Below, in pieces: positions 23,928-35,565 of a stretch of DNA of 64,000 nt; within the stretch, counting starts at the first letter, position 1; each line of letters starts with the position of its first letter. The position numbers and the translations under genes were made by a program. The stretch is from Centrapalus pauciflorus (taxonomy: Eukaryota > Streptophyta > Magnoliopsida > Asterales > Asteraceae): positions 226,001-290,000 of the forward strand of contig JAANYP010003878.1 in the NCBI GenBank assembly GCA_020465985.1, read 5' to 3'. A model generated the notes under the pieces. The model worked only from the letters and a program-made list of their open reading frames with translations. It searched no databases and was not told the DNA's origin.

Positions 23928-24689
23928 GTACTATATTCTCTGTTTTAAATCTCAAAGTTTTAGGTTGTTAATTTCTCAAGTTTTTTTTTTTTTTTTTTTT
24001 TTTTTTTTCTGATTTCACAATTACAATACCTATATAACAAAAAACATGAAGTATCGAATGGTTTTGGTCTTGATTTGAATGGAACCGCGAACAACTGCTT
24101 GATTTGCTACTGATTTCTCGAACGGTACTTGAACGGCGAGTTAGGGTTTCTGTGCTTTCATTTCGATTAGGGTTTTAGGGTTTCTTTAGTTAGGATTATA
24201 AAGACTTATTTTATCTTGATAACTGGGTTTGGGCTTGATTAGCTAGATTAGGTTAGTAAATAAATTAAACTCATTTATATTTATCTAAAATAACTGAATT
24301 GTATTAATCTTCACTTAGGTCCTTCTGCTTTTTAATTTAATTAATTTAACACTGATTAATTAACTAATTGATATACTTATTACCTATAATTACATATTAT
24401 TATTAGTGTTAATACTATTTAGGCTTTTAGATATTTGGGTTATTATATTAGTGGTAGGAATGATAGCCGATCCCAACTCATAAACCAAACAACAGTTTTA
24501 GGATCATCGTAGTATTCCCTTTCTATAATATTTATTTTTTCATGAAAAAAAGGGTAACCCACCCTCTCGGGTTTCCACCGACCAGTATCACGACCAACAT
24601 GAATGGGGTAATGTAATCCATAGCTTAAGGACATGTGTCAGCATTTTATACCTGGAGTTCGTTTATAGATTCTAGGGCAAATAATCAAA

Positions 24690-24830
24690 CTCATGGTATC
24701 CTTTATTGGGAATGCCATGATCATTCGCTTTGTTGCAAACCATCTTTGAGTATGCAGAAATGTTTCTGTGATGTATGTGTGGCAGAGGAAGAAAAAACAG
24801 TTTACACAAACTAACTTTTTATTAAACATT
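24690..24830 (-). repeat. LTR-like fragment, inverted copy
   Basis: Its reverse complement matches 25694-25843 closely (AAACTGTTTTTTCTTCC, ACATCACAGAAACATTTCTG, GATCATGGCATTCCCAATAA). The two copies flank the ARID ORF in opposite orientation. Confidence 0.75.
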
Positions 24831-25396
24831 TTGAGAAAGTAGTAAAATGGTTTTATAAAGATTATTTGGAAATAACAGAAAGACCAATTAATGGAACACA
24901 ACTTTGCCTATTAGACCTTTATTTGACTGTAAAAGGTTTGGGTGGACATACTCACGTAGTAAGCAACATAAAATGGAAACATGTAGCCCATGCAATGGGG
25001 TTCCCAATTGAATATGCAGAAAATTTGGAAGAGTGCTATGCAACGCACTTAAGTCTCTTAGAAGCCTATTATGAAGTGGCTAAAAACCATTCCAGCAGTG
25101 TTGAAGTACCAAAGGCTAAGGATTGCAAGGGTACGAGCGGAATGATGGCAAGGGAGTTGCCAAGGGAAGAAACTAGGCATATTGGAACCAAAGCAAGGAT
25201 GTTTGAAGATGTTGCAAGTATGGAAGGAACAGGCAAGATTGAGTTCGATGATGGAGAAACTTTGGTTGTGAGTTTTGAAGATGATCGTGTGGAGTTCAAT
25301 GATGAAGATATGATCAACGAAGAAGTGCAGTTTGAAGTTGGCCAAGGGATGAATCAAAGTACTGATAAATTGATAATGATGACTATGTCATCATAG
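24822..25396 (+). CDS. ARID-like DNA-binding domain protein, probably part of a retroelement
   Basis: The frame is open through an ARID-type region: aromatic/Lys-rich start (FEKVVKWFYKDY), then LDLYLTVKGLGGHTHVV (ARID helix/loop signature), a W and a final ATHLSLLEAYYEVAK. An acidic C-terminal part follows (about 175 residues from the TTG at 24866). No ATG starts the frame just upstream, so it is 5'-truncated or was read as part of a longer polyprotein. A primer-site sequence TGGTATCAGAGC at 25846 and the LTR-like stretch before it point to an LTR-retroelement context. No pol domain is seen. It may be a captured ARID domain; expression is unknown. Confidence 0.6.
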
Positions 25397-25507
25397 GTTG
25401 AAGATTGAAGCTGGAAGAAGTTAAGTTTTAATACTTAGGGAAGTGACGTTTGAAATCTTTACAAGTATTAAAACTCTATGTTATATATATATAAGTTTAA
25501 TTATTAT

Positions 25508-25841
25508 GTAATATCCCGGTAAAAGTTATAAACCGGATATGCTTTGAAAGTTAGTTATTTGGACAATTATGTCCCATACGAAACGATGCAAAATGCTTCT
25601 AATACTTGTGATGGTTCAGGAGCAGTTATGTTGGTTAGTAGGCACCGATCATATATGTATAAATAGGAAGATATGTCTTGTAAATATTAGTGTGTTTGTT
25701 TAATAAGAAGTTAGTTTCTGTAAACTGTTTTTTCTTCCTCTGCACTTCGACACACATACATCACAGAAACATTTCTGCACAAACATGTTTGCATACTCTA
25801 AGACGGTTTGCAACTAAGGGAATGATCATGGCATTCCCAAT
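25508..25841 (+). repeat. Solo-like LTR fragment followed by a PBS
   Basis: Candidate LTR from TGTAATATCCCGG to ATTCCCA, followed within a few bases by TGGTATCAGAGC (25846-25857), the tRNA-iMet primer site. No second direct LTR is found, only the inverted partial copy at 24690-24830. Boundaries are approximate. Confidence 0.5.
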
Positions 25842-26119
25842 AAATGGTATCAGAGCTGTGTCTCTATCTCTATTTAACAAACATTTTTGTGTTAAATTTG
25901 TATCTATATAAAAATTGTGTATATATTGAATATCATAATGGTGTTGAACTTTACATGTTGATTTGTACTGTTCATTGTTTACCAATTACTCCCTAGATTA
26001 CTAGAAACAAAGGACCACATTTTTTCTTCTGATTTTTTTTTTTTTTTGAAATTTATTTATAGACAAGAGAAAAGGGTTTCTTGGCTTGTGGCAAATTGAA
26101 GTATGCAAGTAGCATAAAA

Positions 26120-26536
26120 ATGCTTTCTTTGAAAGAGATTGTGCCAGCTGCACAAAACAACATAAACACGCAGTTCATCGTTTTGGATAAAGGGAGGCTT
26201 ACATTTGAAGGTCAAAACAAGACTTGTTTGGGACTGGTGGCAGACGAGACTGCATCGGTTCACTTTCAGTTGTGGAATGAAGAGTGTGATGCATTTCAGC
26301 CTGGAGACATCGTGCGTTTGTCCAAGGGCATATTCTCTTATAATCGAAGCAATCACCTGGTGCTCAGGGCCGGAAAAAGAGGGAAAGTAGAGAAGATAGG
26401 AGAGTTTACAATGACATTTGTGGAGTCACCTAATATAAGTGAGATTGTATGGGTTCCGGATCCGAATAACTCAAATAAATACACACAGGAGTCTGTTATT
26501 TCTCCGCATTCGAGGATTTTCCCACCACTGCCTTAA
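26120..26536 (+). CDS. SOSS complex subunit B-like (hSSB1-like) OB-fold protein
   Basis: 138-residue protein with a single OB fold over nearly the whole length. Recognisable are the N-terminal LKEIVPAAQNNINTQFIVL, the core LVADETASVHFQLW, GDIVRLSKGIFS, LRAGKRGKVEKIGEF, and a C-terminal ISPHSRIFPP typical of plant homologues. The family binds single-stranded DNA; in animals SOSS-B (NABP/hSSB) acts in the SOSS complex in double-strand-break signalling. The ATG at 26120 fits the family N-terminus. Upstream in-frame residues carry no similarity and a splice acceptor precedes it at 26062. The gene appears intact in one coding exon. Its presumed leader intron and its 3' flank both hold transposon-derived sequence. 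A plant function is inferred from the family. Confidence 0.85.
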   Translation: MLSLKEIVPAAQNNINTQFIVLDKGRLTFEGQNKTCLGLVADETASVHFQLWNEECDAFQPGDIVRLSKGIFSYNRSNHLVLRAGKRGKVEKIGEFTMTFVESPNISEIVWVPDPNNSNKYTQESVISPHSRIFPPLP

Positions 26537-26550
26537 GGTGTCCTTCTTTC

Positions 26551-27269
26551 CCTTAATACTCTTTGCGTTTACAGAATACAATAATCTAATAATTTTCTCC
26601 AAAACGAAATACCAAACACCCTCCAGACTCCAACTAAACCATTAAGTTCTAAAGCTTTTGCAATTTGTATTTTTCCTTAAATACAAAAGCAAAAACTAGT
26701 TTATATTGAAGATGTGGGAGTTCTCTGATCTTCAAATTTATTAATACTTCCAACTTTTTAGACATAAGATTTTGGTACTTAGTTGCTTCACTTGCTATTT
26801 ACTCGTATTGCGAGTTTTTATGTGGTTCGATTAACTCAAATCATGAACTTAACTGCATATATTGCTTTTATATCCAATCAAATTGCAAAAGCTTTAGGGG
26901 GCGTTTGGTTCACGGAATGGATTTTGATGGAATTGGAATCTAAGTTTAGTGTGTTTGAACAACTGGAAATCAAAGATAACAAAGTAAGATTTAGTTAGAT
27001 TCCATCATAATCCATGATTAAAGGATTCAACATTCCTTCACATCTTTAATGGAATTAAAATTCCTTAAAAAGAGAGCTTTCAATTGAATGTTTTACTAAA
27101 ATCAAGCCAATGCTTTAAACACTAAAATTGAAATCCAATTCCATCAAAATCCATTCCGTGAACCAAACGTCCCCTTAGAACTTAATGGTTTAGTTGGAGG
27201 GTGTTTGGGACTTCGTTTTGGAGAAAATTATTAGATTATTGTATTCTGTAAACGCAAAGAGTGTTTAGG
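26551..27269. repeat. Long inverted repeat next to the SOSS-B-like stop codon
   Basis: The left arm (26551-26667) and right arm (26879-26896 plus 27178-27269) are nearly perfectly complementary over about 110 bp. The left arm has a 6-7-bp insertion (near AGACTCC) and a few mismatches. The left arm begins 14 bp after the TAA of the OB-fold gene, so the hairpin could lie in its 3'UTR. The right arm is split by the MITE at 26897-27174. Confidence 0.85.
26897..27174. mobile_element. Tourist-like MITE nested in the inverted repeat (278 bp)
   Basis: About 40-bp TIRs (GGGGGCGTTTGGTTCACGG at the left; CCGTGAACCAAACGTCCCC at the right, both continuing into GATTTTGATGGAATTGG or its inverse). TSD TTA at 26894-26896 and 27175-27177. 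The pre-insertion site survives, as TAA in TTCTAAAGC near 26651, in the opposite hairpin arm. Confidence 0.88.
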
Positions 27270-30060
27270 AAAATGGATTTTAGAAGTGATCTTTGGGTTT
27301 TGGAATGCAGAAAATGCAGGTTTGGAGAAGCAGAAAATTCAGAAAAAATGGACAGGAGATGTTGGTGAGTAAACCTAACCCTACCGATCAGATTGGACTC
27401 GAACCTATTTGGATGTTGCCGAATCTATCTAATCGGTCCATTTTGCAACTTCCAAAATTTAGGCATAACATCTGCAACATATATTTTGGCCGTACAAGAA
27501 TGGAACTATGCCTTCAAAACAATTGTCTCGACTTGCTAGTAATGTTGCAATAGGCATCTGCAATTTTTCTTTAATCTTTTTCAACAAACAGGGACAATTT
27601 TTGCAAATTTTCTTAAGAAATGGCTACTTGCGGATCCTTTTTACGCACTTGTGTTCTTTCTTGCATCATTTCAGTGAGTTGACAACCAGCAAAACTGTTG
27701 TGATCTCATTCCGCTAGCCAAACGAACGCCTAAAAGAAATTCCAGTTCTTTAACTTTGTTCAGTCTTAAGTTTTTATTGTATAGGTGCTTTTTTTTCAAC
27801 GGATATGTTATTTGAGTCGATTCAAGTGATACCTTAGGGGTGAAAATTTTGATCCAATGGCCAAATGGGTGGGAAGATCATAATGATCTGTAGTAAAAAA
27901 CTAAGCTTATTTATATAATTTTACAGAAATTCTTGAAAATGATGTTTTAAATAGATTGTTTTTTGAAATAAAATTCAATTGTTTGTTAAATTTTTGTCTT
28001 TTGATTATCGGCAATGGGTTAAAGTTGACACCCCTAGATACTACCAGTTAAGCATTTATTTTTTATACATTTATTGCTTAATTAGCGTTATTACTTAATT
28101 AATTGGTTAGTTGATTACTATTAGGGCAACATACTTAAAATTGTGAAATTATTTTAAACCATGTTTGTTAGTTGTTAAATTGTTGCCTAGATTTTAATTA
28201 CTTGGATAGCCCATTGAATAATTGATACAATCATATATTTATTATTTGCCATTTGATGAAGTCTCTTACAATCTACTTTTGATTTCTATTCCAAGTAACG
28301 AATTAATTATGGCCCAATAAAAACATAAAATTTTTTAGAAAGATAGATATGATGATTTTTAATGGAAAAGTGACACTAAAAACAAGATATTACTCTTTCT
28401 AGATTTTTTTTTTTGGATATTATGTTACATTTTTATGAAATATAATTCGTTACCTGAAATAAAAACCAATTTGAAACTTGTCCCTTTTTATGCACATGTT
28501 CTATTTCAAAGTTCAGGTGTTTTATATTAGTTATGTTTCCTTTTTTTGTTATTTAGTTGCGTATTTGTTTTCGTGTTCGAGATCTTCTCCCTATCCATTC
28601 AACGAGTCCACAACCATCAACACTCTTTTTGTCCTAGAGAAGATTTAACTAATTGTAAGGGTGACAATTTCGATCGATTCAAGCAAACGGGTCAAAAGGG
28701 TTGACGATCAAAATGCATAAATTTTACATAATATTGAAAAGTTTTTCGAAGAACAATTTGTTTAATACATCGTTTTGTGGATTTTCATTTTTATAAAAAA
28801 AGTTATGTTATATCTTAGTTTTTGACTACGTGTCAATTTAACTGTCTTGCCCGTTTGGGTCAAAATTGTCACCCCTAACTGATTGCAAGGAGCTGTCGTT
28901 TCATGCTTGCAATAATCAAGAATGAGTGAACGTATGCGACTTTGCTCGTCTCTATCATAAATCATGTATGTTTGCGTCTATTTTAGTGTCTGATGTGATA
29001 TGATGACGACAAGCCGTGACTATACCCCATACACATGTTGTGACTATAACCTATACACATGTTTGCCAAGTTGAAATTTCGACAAAAAATTGATTGTTAA
29101 GTGGGTACCAAATAGTATCAGATAACGCTAAAAGGAAGCGTTTGATAAGAAATTCAGTTTTAATTGCTGACAATTGACAAATTTGAATCTTTTAAAAGTT
29201 TATCTTCCTTGATTCTCTATCAAACTATAAATTGAACATATATACCAAGGGAGGGATGATTTTATTTATTTTGTTAACTAATAGCAGAATTAATAACTAG
29301 CACAAGATTTAATAATTTATTAATTCTAGAAGGATGAAAATTCGTAGAATGACTCAAGTACAATTCGTGTGGTTGACTTTAACATTTAGTGGACAGTTGA
29401 CCATTTGAACATTGTTTACACAATTCTAAAAAAAAAAGTTGTAAGCGGTTAGAGTTATCGGGTTTCTAAACCTTTTGTAAATAACTGGTCATGATTTAAA
29501 ATAGATGATCAAGATTAAAGGTGCTCCCAGCTATGAAATGGTTTATACTTGAAATGTAACATTATATGTATTTGAATACATGTGTTTTATAATATAAAAA
29601 TAGAAAAATAGTATGGTGACCATTAACGATTTCAATTTCAATGTTACACTTGAGTATTTCAATTTCTTGCAATTACATTGATGATTAACATAAAAAAAAG
29701 AAATTGTTTGAAAATTTTAATTGACTTTATAACACACAAAAGTTAGAGATCAAATCGACTTCTAATTTCTTTTGTGTTGTTGTTTATTCAGAATCAAACT
29801 TATTGTAATTTTAAATTTTGATAAATGTAACTATTGTTTAACAATCATATATTTTTATCTCTTTTAAAAAAAGCATCAAATGATCCAATTGAAAGTTTGA
29901 AACTACAATCATACTTCAGATCATGTTTTGTCAATCAGAAGTGGACATCAGTATTTCGATAGTTCACCTCTTATCTAACAACATCTAACCGTAATCCTTT
30001 TTAAAACAATACATATTCCTCCCATATATATATACATCAAAAGGTTTTCAATTATTATTA
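27270..30060. other. Intergenic region
   Basis: No gene is supported. CTAGCCAAACGAACGCC followed by TAA at about 27714-27733 looks like a MITE right end. 27800-28120 and 28640-28880 carry ATTTCGATC/GTCAAAA-type repeat phrases (GGGTGAAAATTTTGATCC; GGGTGACAATTTCGATCG). The rest is AT-rich. Confidence 0.4.
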
Positions 30061-30061
30061 T

Positions 30062-30615
30062 ATGAGGTTTTTATGCAAAAGAAACTCTTCAAGTTGAATC
30101 ATTTTTGTGAATAAGATCATCCAACCATTTTTATTGCCACAAAATACCTCCTACCGACTAAAATCTCACGAAACTTGTATGTTACCCATTGCAACCAGTT
30201 ACTTTCATCTCGGAGAGTCCTCTGGCGACCTTTAAATCCCCCGACGAGTCTTCTGGCGATCGATTTGGTTTCTCGTTTGATGCACTTAAACCTTCGAATG
30301 TGATACCCCCTAACTCTAATGAAGCCTCCATCGACCCTTGGAGCACTTGAAGATTCGATTTGTTTATCCTTGTATTGTTGATTTAAGATTTGGATTCGAT
30401 TTGTTAGCCTTTAGATTGTTGATTTCTTTTTCATCGTAAATTGTTTGTTCTTGAGAGGGTAGACGGTGGAGCAATGCAACCGATTTAGATACCATATATA
30501 TTTTTTAAAAATTATTATTTTGATAAGTTTTAGTCGGATGGAGTCTTTTATAACAGCAAAAATAATTGAAGGTTTTAATCGTAAAAAAATCTAACTTGAA
30601 AGGTTTTCTTTACGT
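30062..30615. mobile_element. Non-autonomous element with long degenerate TIRs
   Basis: Left (GAGGTTTTTATGCAAAAG...CAAGTTGAATCATTTTTGTG...CCGACTAAAATC) and right (AAGTTTTAGTCGG...TTACGTAAAACC) are inverted-complementary over about 100 bp. The interior is GC-richer (30140-30350) with no domain recognised. Related ends occur at 31430 and 32868. Confidence 0.5.
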
Positions 30616-31429
30616 AAAACCCTAATTCTTTTCATCAAATCAATGAATATTGTAAATTATTCAATATATATCACAGCCCTTTTTGTTTGCATTTGATAAT
30701 TATAATTCTTTTTGTTTATAATTAACACGTTGTTAACCTGCAAAGTGCAAACAATATATAACTAGTAAAATGTTTATGCGAATTTTATGACGATGTTGCA
30801 AAATTAGTGTGAACTTAACATACTAAGCAATCTAAACTTGTGTCATTTGTCTTGGTTCTCAGTTTCAATTTTAGTAATTCTCAGTCAGTCCAATCTGGTT
30901 AAAAGATACATGAACATTAAAATAATCATACAACGATTTTTGTCAGTTGTATACGATTCGAAAGCAAACAAAATATCTATTGAGTTTAAAAAATAGCAAG
31001 TATCAAATGGAAATAAAAAAAAAACCAATACCAAATGAAAACAAACAGAAACATGTAACTATCAAATAAAAACAAAAATAATTATAATACATAAATACAA
31101 AAATAAAAATGTATATTTTATTATCTACTATATATTTTCGTTTGTAGTACATATCAATAAGGCATGCGACACGATGTCAACCAAAACAAATAGAACATGC
31201 CACTACTTAGGGACATCATAATTAATGGCACACAAAATTAACATAAAATAAAGTCAATGGTCAAACAAATCAATTTTTTAATTAATTCAAAATTTTTCTT
31301 AAAATATTATACAATTATGAGTTTTGCACTCTGTTGTAAACATTAAATATATGTATTTTCCATACTTTGTTTTATACTTTTATACTTATATAGATTAATT
31401 TAGAAACTATTAATATTTTTATTTGGAAT

Positions 31430-32490
31430 ATTTTTCGTAAAACACCCTTAAGTTAGGTCATTTTTGTAATAAAATCCCCAACAGATTTTTGTTACATAAA
31501 ATACCTCCAACCGTGTAAAATCATAATTTTGAATGTTATCGGTTATAATAGGTTGCTACGCTTACGTGACACACAAGTAACGTCCACACGATAAACCCGA
31601 CTTACGTGGCGCACCTACATGACATTACATGTGTAACTTTATTTGCACAAAAAACCCCGAAGTTTGTGACTATTTCGATTAAAACCTAAAACTATATTTA
31701 CTCACCTCAAACCGACAACCACATTCACCTTCTCCCTTCTCTTCTACCTCTGACGACTCCGCTGACTCGATCCCTTCTTAGATTGTGTTTAAGGTTGTAT
31801 TTTTGGTTTGGTTTAAGATTCTTCAGATTTGTTTATGAGTTTTTTTTTTTTTTTTGAAAATTGTTTATGTTTTTCACAAACTCTCAATTTTTACGCTTCC
31901 ATTTAGATCTTGTTTGCGTAGGATGCGACTAACTATAGTTTTGTGTTTATCGATCAGTTCATATTGATACAAAGGTTCCAGATTTTGATTTTAGTTGTTT
32001 ATCTTCAAATGTGATATTCGTTTTTGTTCAAATCGACTTTCAGATCAGATGTGGTTTTTTTTTCTTGTTCATGTTGTTGTTCCAGATTTGTTTTAGGTTA
32101 AAATGTTCATTTTCTGTATGTATGTTTGATTGAATCTTACCACTAATCTTGAATTTCAATTTCATTTGTACATATAGAATAGATTTCGCTTTTGTTCATG
32201 TGTTGCATTTTAAGTTTTCATTTGGTATTCGATTTCGTTAATCAAAGTTTCATTTTAGTTTTTGAATACGATCAACCAAAGTAGGGGTGATTTGCTGGAG
32301 GGTGAGGGTTTCGTTAGACAAGATACTCTTTATTTAATAAACAAAATTTAATAAAAATTCAAGTAGTGAAAAAAACTCAATTTTAATGATTTTTTGTTGA
32401 GGTTTTTTGTGCATTGAAAATGACTTGGGTTTTTAATTGAAAAAACTTACAAGTTGGAGGTTTTTTTTTACGCAAAAGCCTCTTTAAATA
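31430..32490. mobile_element. Related element with degenerate TIRs
   Basis: Left CGTAAAACACCCTTAAGTTAGG and CACAAAAAACCCCGAAGTTTG have inverse counterparts near 32400-32490 (GGTTTTTTGTGCATTG; ACAAGTTGGAGG...ACGCAAAAGCC). The interior includes a CT-rich leader-like stretch at 31690-31780. No protein is supported. Boundaries are approximate. Confidence 0.4.
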
Positions 32491-32867
32491 CTGACATGTC
32501 ATCAAGTTATAATTGACTAAACCGGTTGCAAGTCATTTTTTTTTAAAAAGTGAAATGAAAATTTATGAAATCGTTGTTAAGTAAACAAGTTTTCATTTTT
32601 TTTGAAAAGTGAGATGAAAATTTTGAAAATTTTCGGTAACTAAACGGACCCTAAATGTTTGAAGACATTTTTATGTCTGCAGTTATAACAAAATATATTT
32701 CCATGTGAAGATATAAATGCTCTAAAATAGTTTATTGCGAAAAACAAACAATGCCTAGGTTTTTACTAATGCCACCATTTTATTGACGTAGTATTGGTCG
32801 GTATGATAAACAAATTTCACATTATTGTTTAATGAAAGTAGTGGGTTAATATTAAGGGATTTTTACG

Positions 32868-32993
32868 ATTAAACCTTTCAAATTGGATCATTTTACGATG
32901 ATTGAGTTTTTTTTTTGTGGCAATAAAAAAGGTTAGGAGTTTTAATCGCAAAATAGGTCCAACTTAGAGCTTTTTTGCTCAAAAATCCCTAAA
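32868..32993. mobile_element. Short MITE of the same family (about 126 bp)
   Basis: AGGGATTTTTACGATTAAACC on the left and the inverse of AGGGATTTTTGAGCAAAAA on the right. There is almost no internal region. Confidence 0.55.
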
Positions 32994-33267
32994 ATATTAA
33001 AAAGAACAAACTCTCTTTACTATTTTCCTGATTATGTTACTGTACTTTTTTTTTTGAATATTTTAAATCTTCAATCTATTTGTCTTAATATATATAAAAA
33101 GTATATGTGTGTGTGAGAGAGACTTGTTTACCATCTAATTAATCGTGAAAATGGTAAGCGAAGTTGGTTAATTATTTTCTAATATTAACCCATTCAAATA
33201 TACTAATAAACTAACTGTTTTGCCAATAGCAAGTAAAAAATATATAGTTCTGAATACGACAAAAAAG

Positions 33268-33742
33268 GTTGTTAAGATCCCGACCTTGATCTTAAGATAT
33301 TATGATATTGTGATCATTAAAAACGAGTTGATCATTGGTAGGATTTCTCGTGGGTAGGATCTTAAAATTCTCGATCCGATCCTATTTTTTTTAAATTAAA
33401 AAATCATAATTATTCAACTTATTCAATAAAAAAAGTTAAACATATGTATTAATTATTTAATTTGTATATAGCAGCTATTTTCATATAATCGTAAAGTTTA
33501 GTACTCTAAAATATAAATCTTTCATGGTGTAACTAATTATAAAATCCTTAAGAGTTATACTAAAGTACCGTTATAATGTTTGTATTCTAAATATTTCATC
33601 AATTAAAAAAATTAATCATTGATATAAATTATAACACATATAAACATATAAAGTTATTTTAGTAGGATTATAAGATCACGATCGCGATCTTAAAATCTGA
33701 TCTTACAAAAACCAAAATAATTTTAGTTAATATCTTGATCAT
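33268..33742. mobile_element. MITE with GTTGTTAAGATC / GATCATAACAAC ends
   Basis: Short inverted ends are followed by GATC-rich subterminal sequence on both sides (GATCCCGACCTTGATC; GATCACGATCGCGATC). A related right end occurs at 49.70-49.89 kb next to the element 2 insertion. Confidence 0.55.
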
Positions 33743-35155
33743 AACAACATTGGAAAAGACAACCATGAAAACATTGAAGGAAATAACACTATTTCAAAAT
33801 TAAGGGATTTAAGGCAGAGTTTCATTGAAGATGACTATTATACAACATAGTTATATCCTAACTTAATTTTAATAAAGCAATAAATTTAGTGTTACATTTT
33901 GTATTGAATTTAATTCCATACATGAAAACTTATATTATATCACTTTTAATCGTATACATGTCACTCAAAAACTCGAACTCTTAATAATTCGTAGCTACCA
34001 CCATCCACTCCCCCGATACAACATCAAGAACTAACTTCTACGACCATCGACGTAGCTTCCTAACACACATAATTGCGCCGGCGATGGTGGAAACACTGCC
34101 TCCCCTTGTAATGCTTTTTCATTAGGTAAAGAATCAACTTGAAAAAAGAATAGCTTTGTCCTGTTTGTTTTGTTAGATTTCAAAAGATTTGAATTTTGTA
34201 AAATTTTATGGTTTATAAGAATTTTAAAAATCTTTAAAGGATTTCAAAAGATTTGAACTTCATAAAATTTTATGGTTTATAGCCATAGGAATTTAAAATC
34301 TTTAAAGGATTTCAACATCCATTGTTAGTGAGATTTTAAAATCCTTTCAACTTTTGAAGGAAAGGAGGATGATTCATACACACTGTTTCTTTTACTAATT
34401 AATTGCATTCTTCATTTTATATTCTTACAAAAAAATTAATGGATCTGATGTCATTAGAAAAACGATTAACTGTCCTTTTAAAATCATATAAACTATTGAC
34501 CCAAGAAGTCCAAATTGAACGAAATCTTTTAAAATAAAGCAAACTAAACATGAAAAATGTAACATGTTTTTATTTAGTTTTGTTCTTAGAACTTTTAACC
34601 ACCAATGTTTATCTTTTTATAATCTAACAATCAAATTTTTGTCATTATGGTTTCCATGGCACCTATTTAAAAGTTTGATGCCCTTCTTTGATGTAGTTTT
34701 ATAGTTTGAAATTTCTTTGGTCTTTTATATATTATCTCCACATATAGTTTTGCCTGAAATGGTTTAGTACTTTAGTTTATATGTGTGATCAAATGCTACA
34801 TTCTTTCATTAATAAAAAAAGTATTCTTCATATTCTAGAGAAAAAAACATTTAATATATTTTCTTTAACAAAAGAAAGTTCAGGAAAAAATTGTTGACTA
34901 AATTTAATTAAATTAAGATTTAAGGGTAAATATTTAAAGTTTTGAAACGACTTGTTTCAAAAATTATTTTGCAATATGTTTAGGATTTATATTTTATGTC
35001 ATTAAACATCTAACGTGTTTTTTTTTCATTTATCTCGTTTTGATCTTGATAGTGTGTGTTTAAAACTCGTTTTAATTTGAATATATTAGTTTTTTTTGTG
35101 ACACTCACCGTTATTTGTAGTGATGATTTTAACCAACAAGTTTACAATTTTAATG
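33743..35155. other. AT-rich spacer with a local duplication
   Basis: No gene is supported. 34172-34320 holds about two copies of a 65-bp unit (GATTTCAAAAGATTTGAA...AAATTTTATGGTTTATA), inside a MITE-like stretch ending near 34570. Confidence 0.45.
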
Positions 35156-35176
35156 ACCTACTAAAAACTGGAGTAT

Positions 35177-35565
35177 CAGCGACGGATTTTTCCGTCGCAA
35201 ATCCGTCGCTGATGTGTTTCAGCGACGGATTGATCTGTCGGAAAAAACCTTGTCGCTAATTTTAATTTAGCGACGGATCAACGACGGAATACAATTAACG
35301 ACGGATCAATGACAGAATAGTGACGGCAAGACAACGACGGATTAACAACGGACCAATCAGCGACGGATTTGTGACGGACCAATCAGTGACGGATTAGCCA
35401 CAGACCAATCAGCGACGGACGAATCAGCGCAGATTAACGACGGACCAATCAACGACGGAATAGCGACGGACCAATCAGCGACGGAATAGCGACGGACCAA
35501 TCAGCGACGGATTTGCGACGGACCAATCAGCGACGAATTTTTCCGTAGCAAATCTGTCTCTAATT
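35177..35565 (+). repeat. Left subterminal GCGACGGA array
   Basis: Roughly twenty GCGACGGA/GTGACGGA motifs with a frequent GACGGACCAATCA spacing, mostly in one orientation; the first few bases also contain the inverse (TCCGTCGC). Probable transposase-binding subterminal repeats by analogy with CACTA elements. Confidence 0.85.

Larger units (their letters stand above)
23928..26062 (+). other. Putative 5'UTR intron, invaded by a retroelement fragment
   Basis: Donor GTACTA at 23928 and acceptor TTTATAG at 26062, after a T14 tract, bound 2135 bp. The first about 500 bp look like a normal leader intron (T-rich, AGGGTTTC phrases). 24690-25870 holds the ARID ORF and LTR-like pieces. Splicing is not demonstrated. 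Confidence 0.4.

Noticed and set aside
23590..24012. A 140-residue Pro/Thr/Ser/His-rich protein
   Set aside because: Composition is low-complexity, overlapping frames exist on both strands, and it ends in a poly-T tract. It fits a leader exon plus intron start better.
24443..24634. 63-codon minus-strand frame with VGRDTGRWKPERVGYPFF
   Set aside because: It reads plausibly, but no family could be named with confidence, and it is short and next to an LTR-like fragment. Left unassigned.
35177..35565. CRISPR-like or satellite array
   Set aside because: Motifs are irregular without uniform spacers and sit at the end of an element with CACTA termini.
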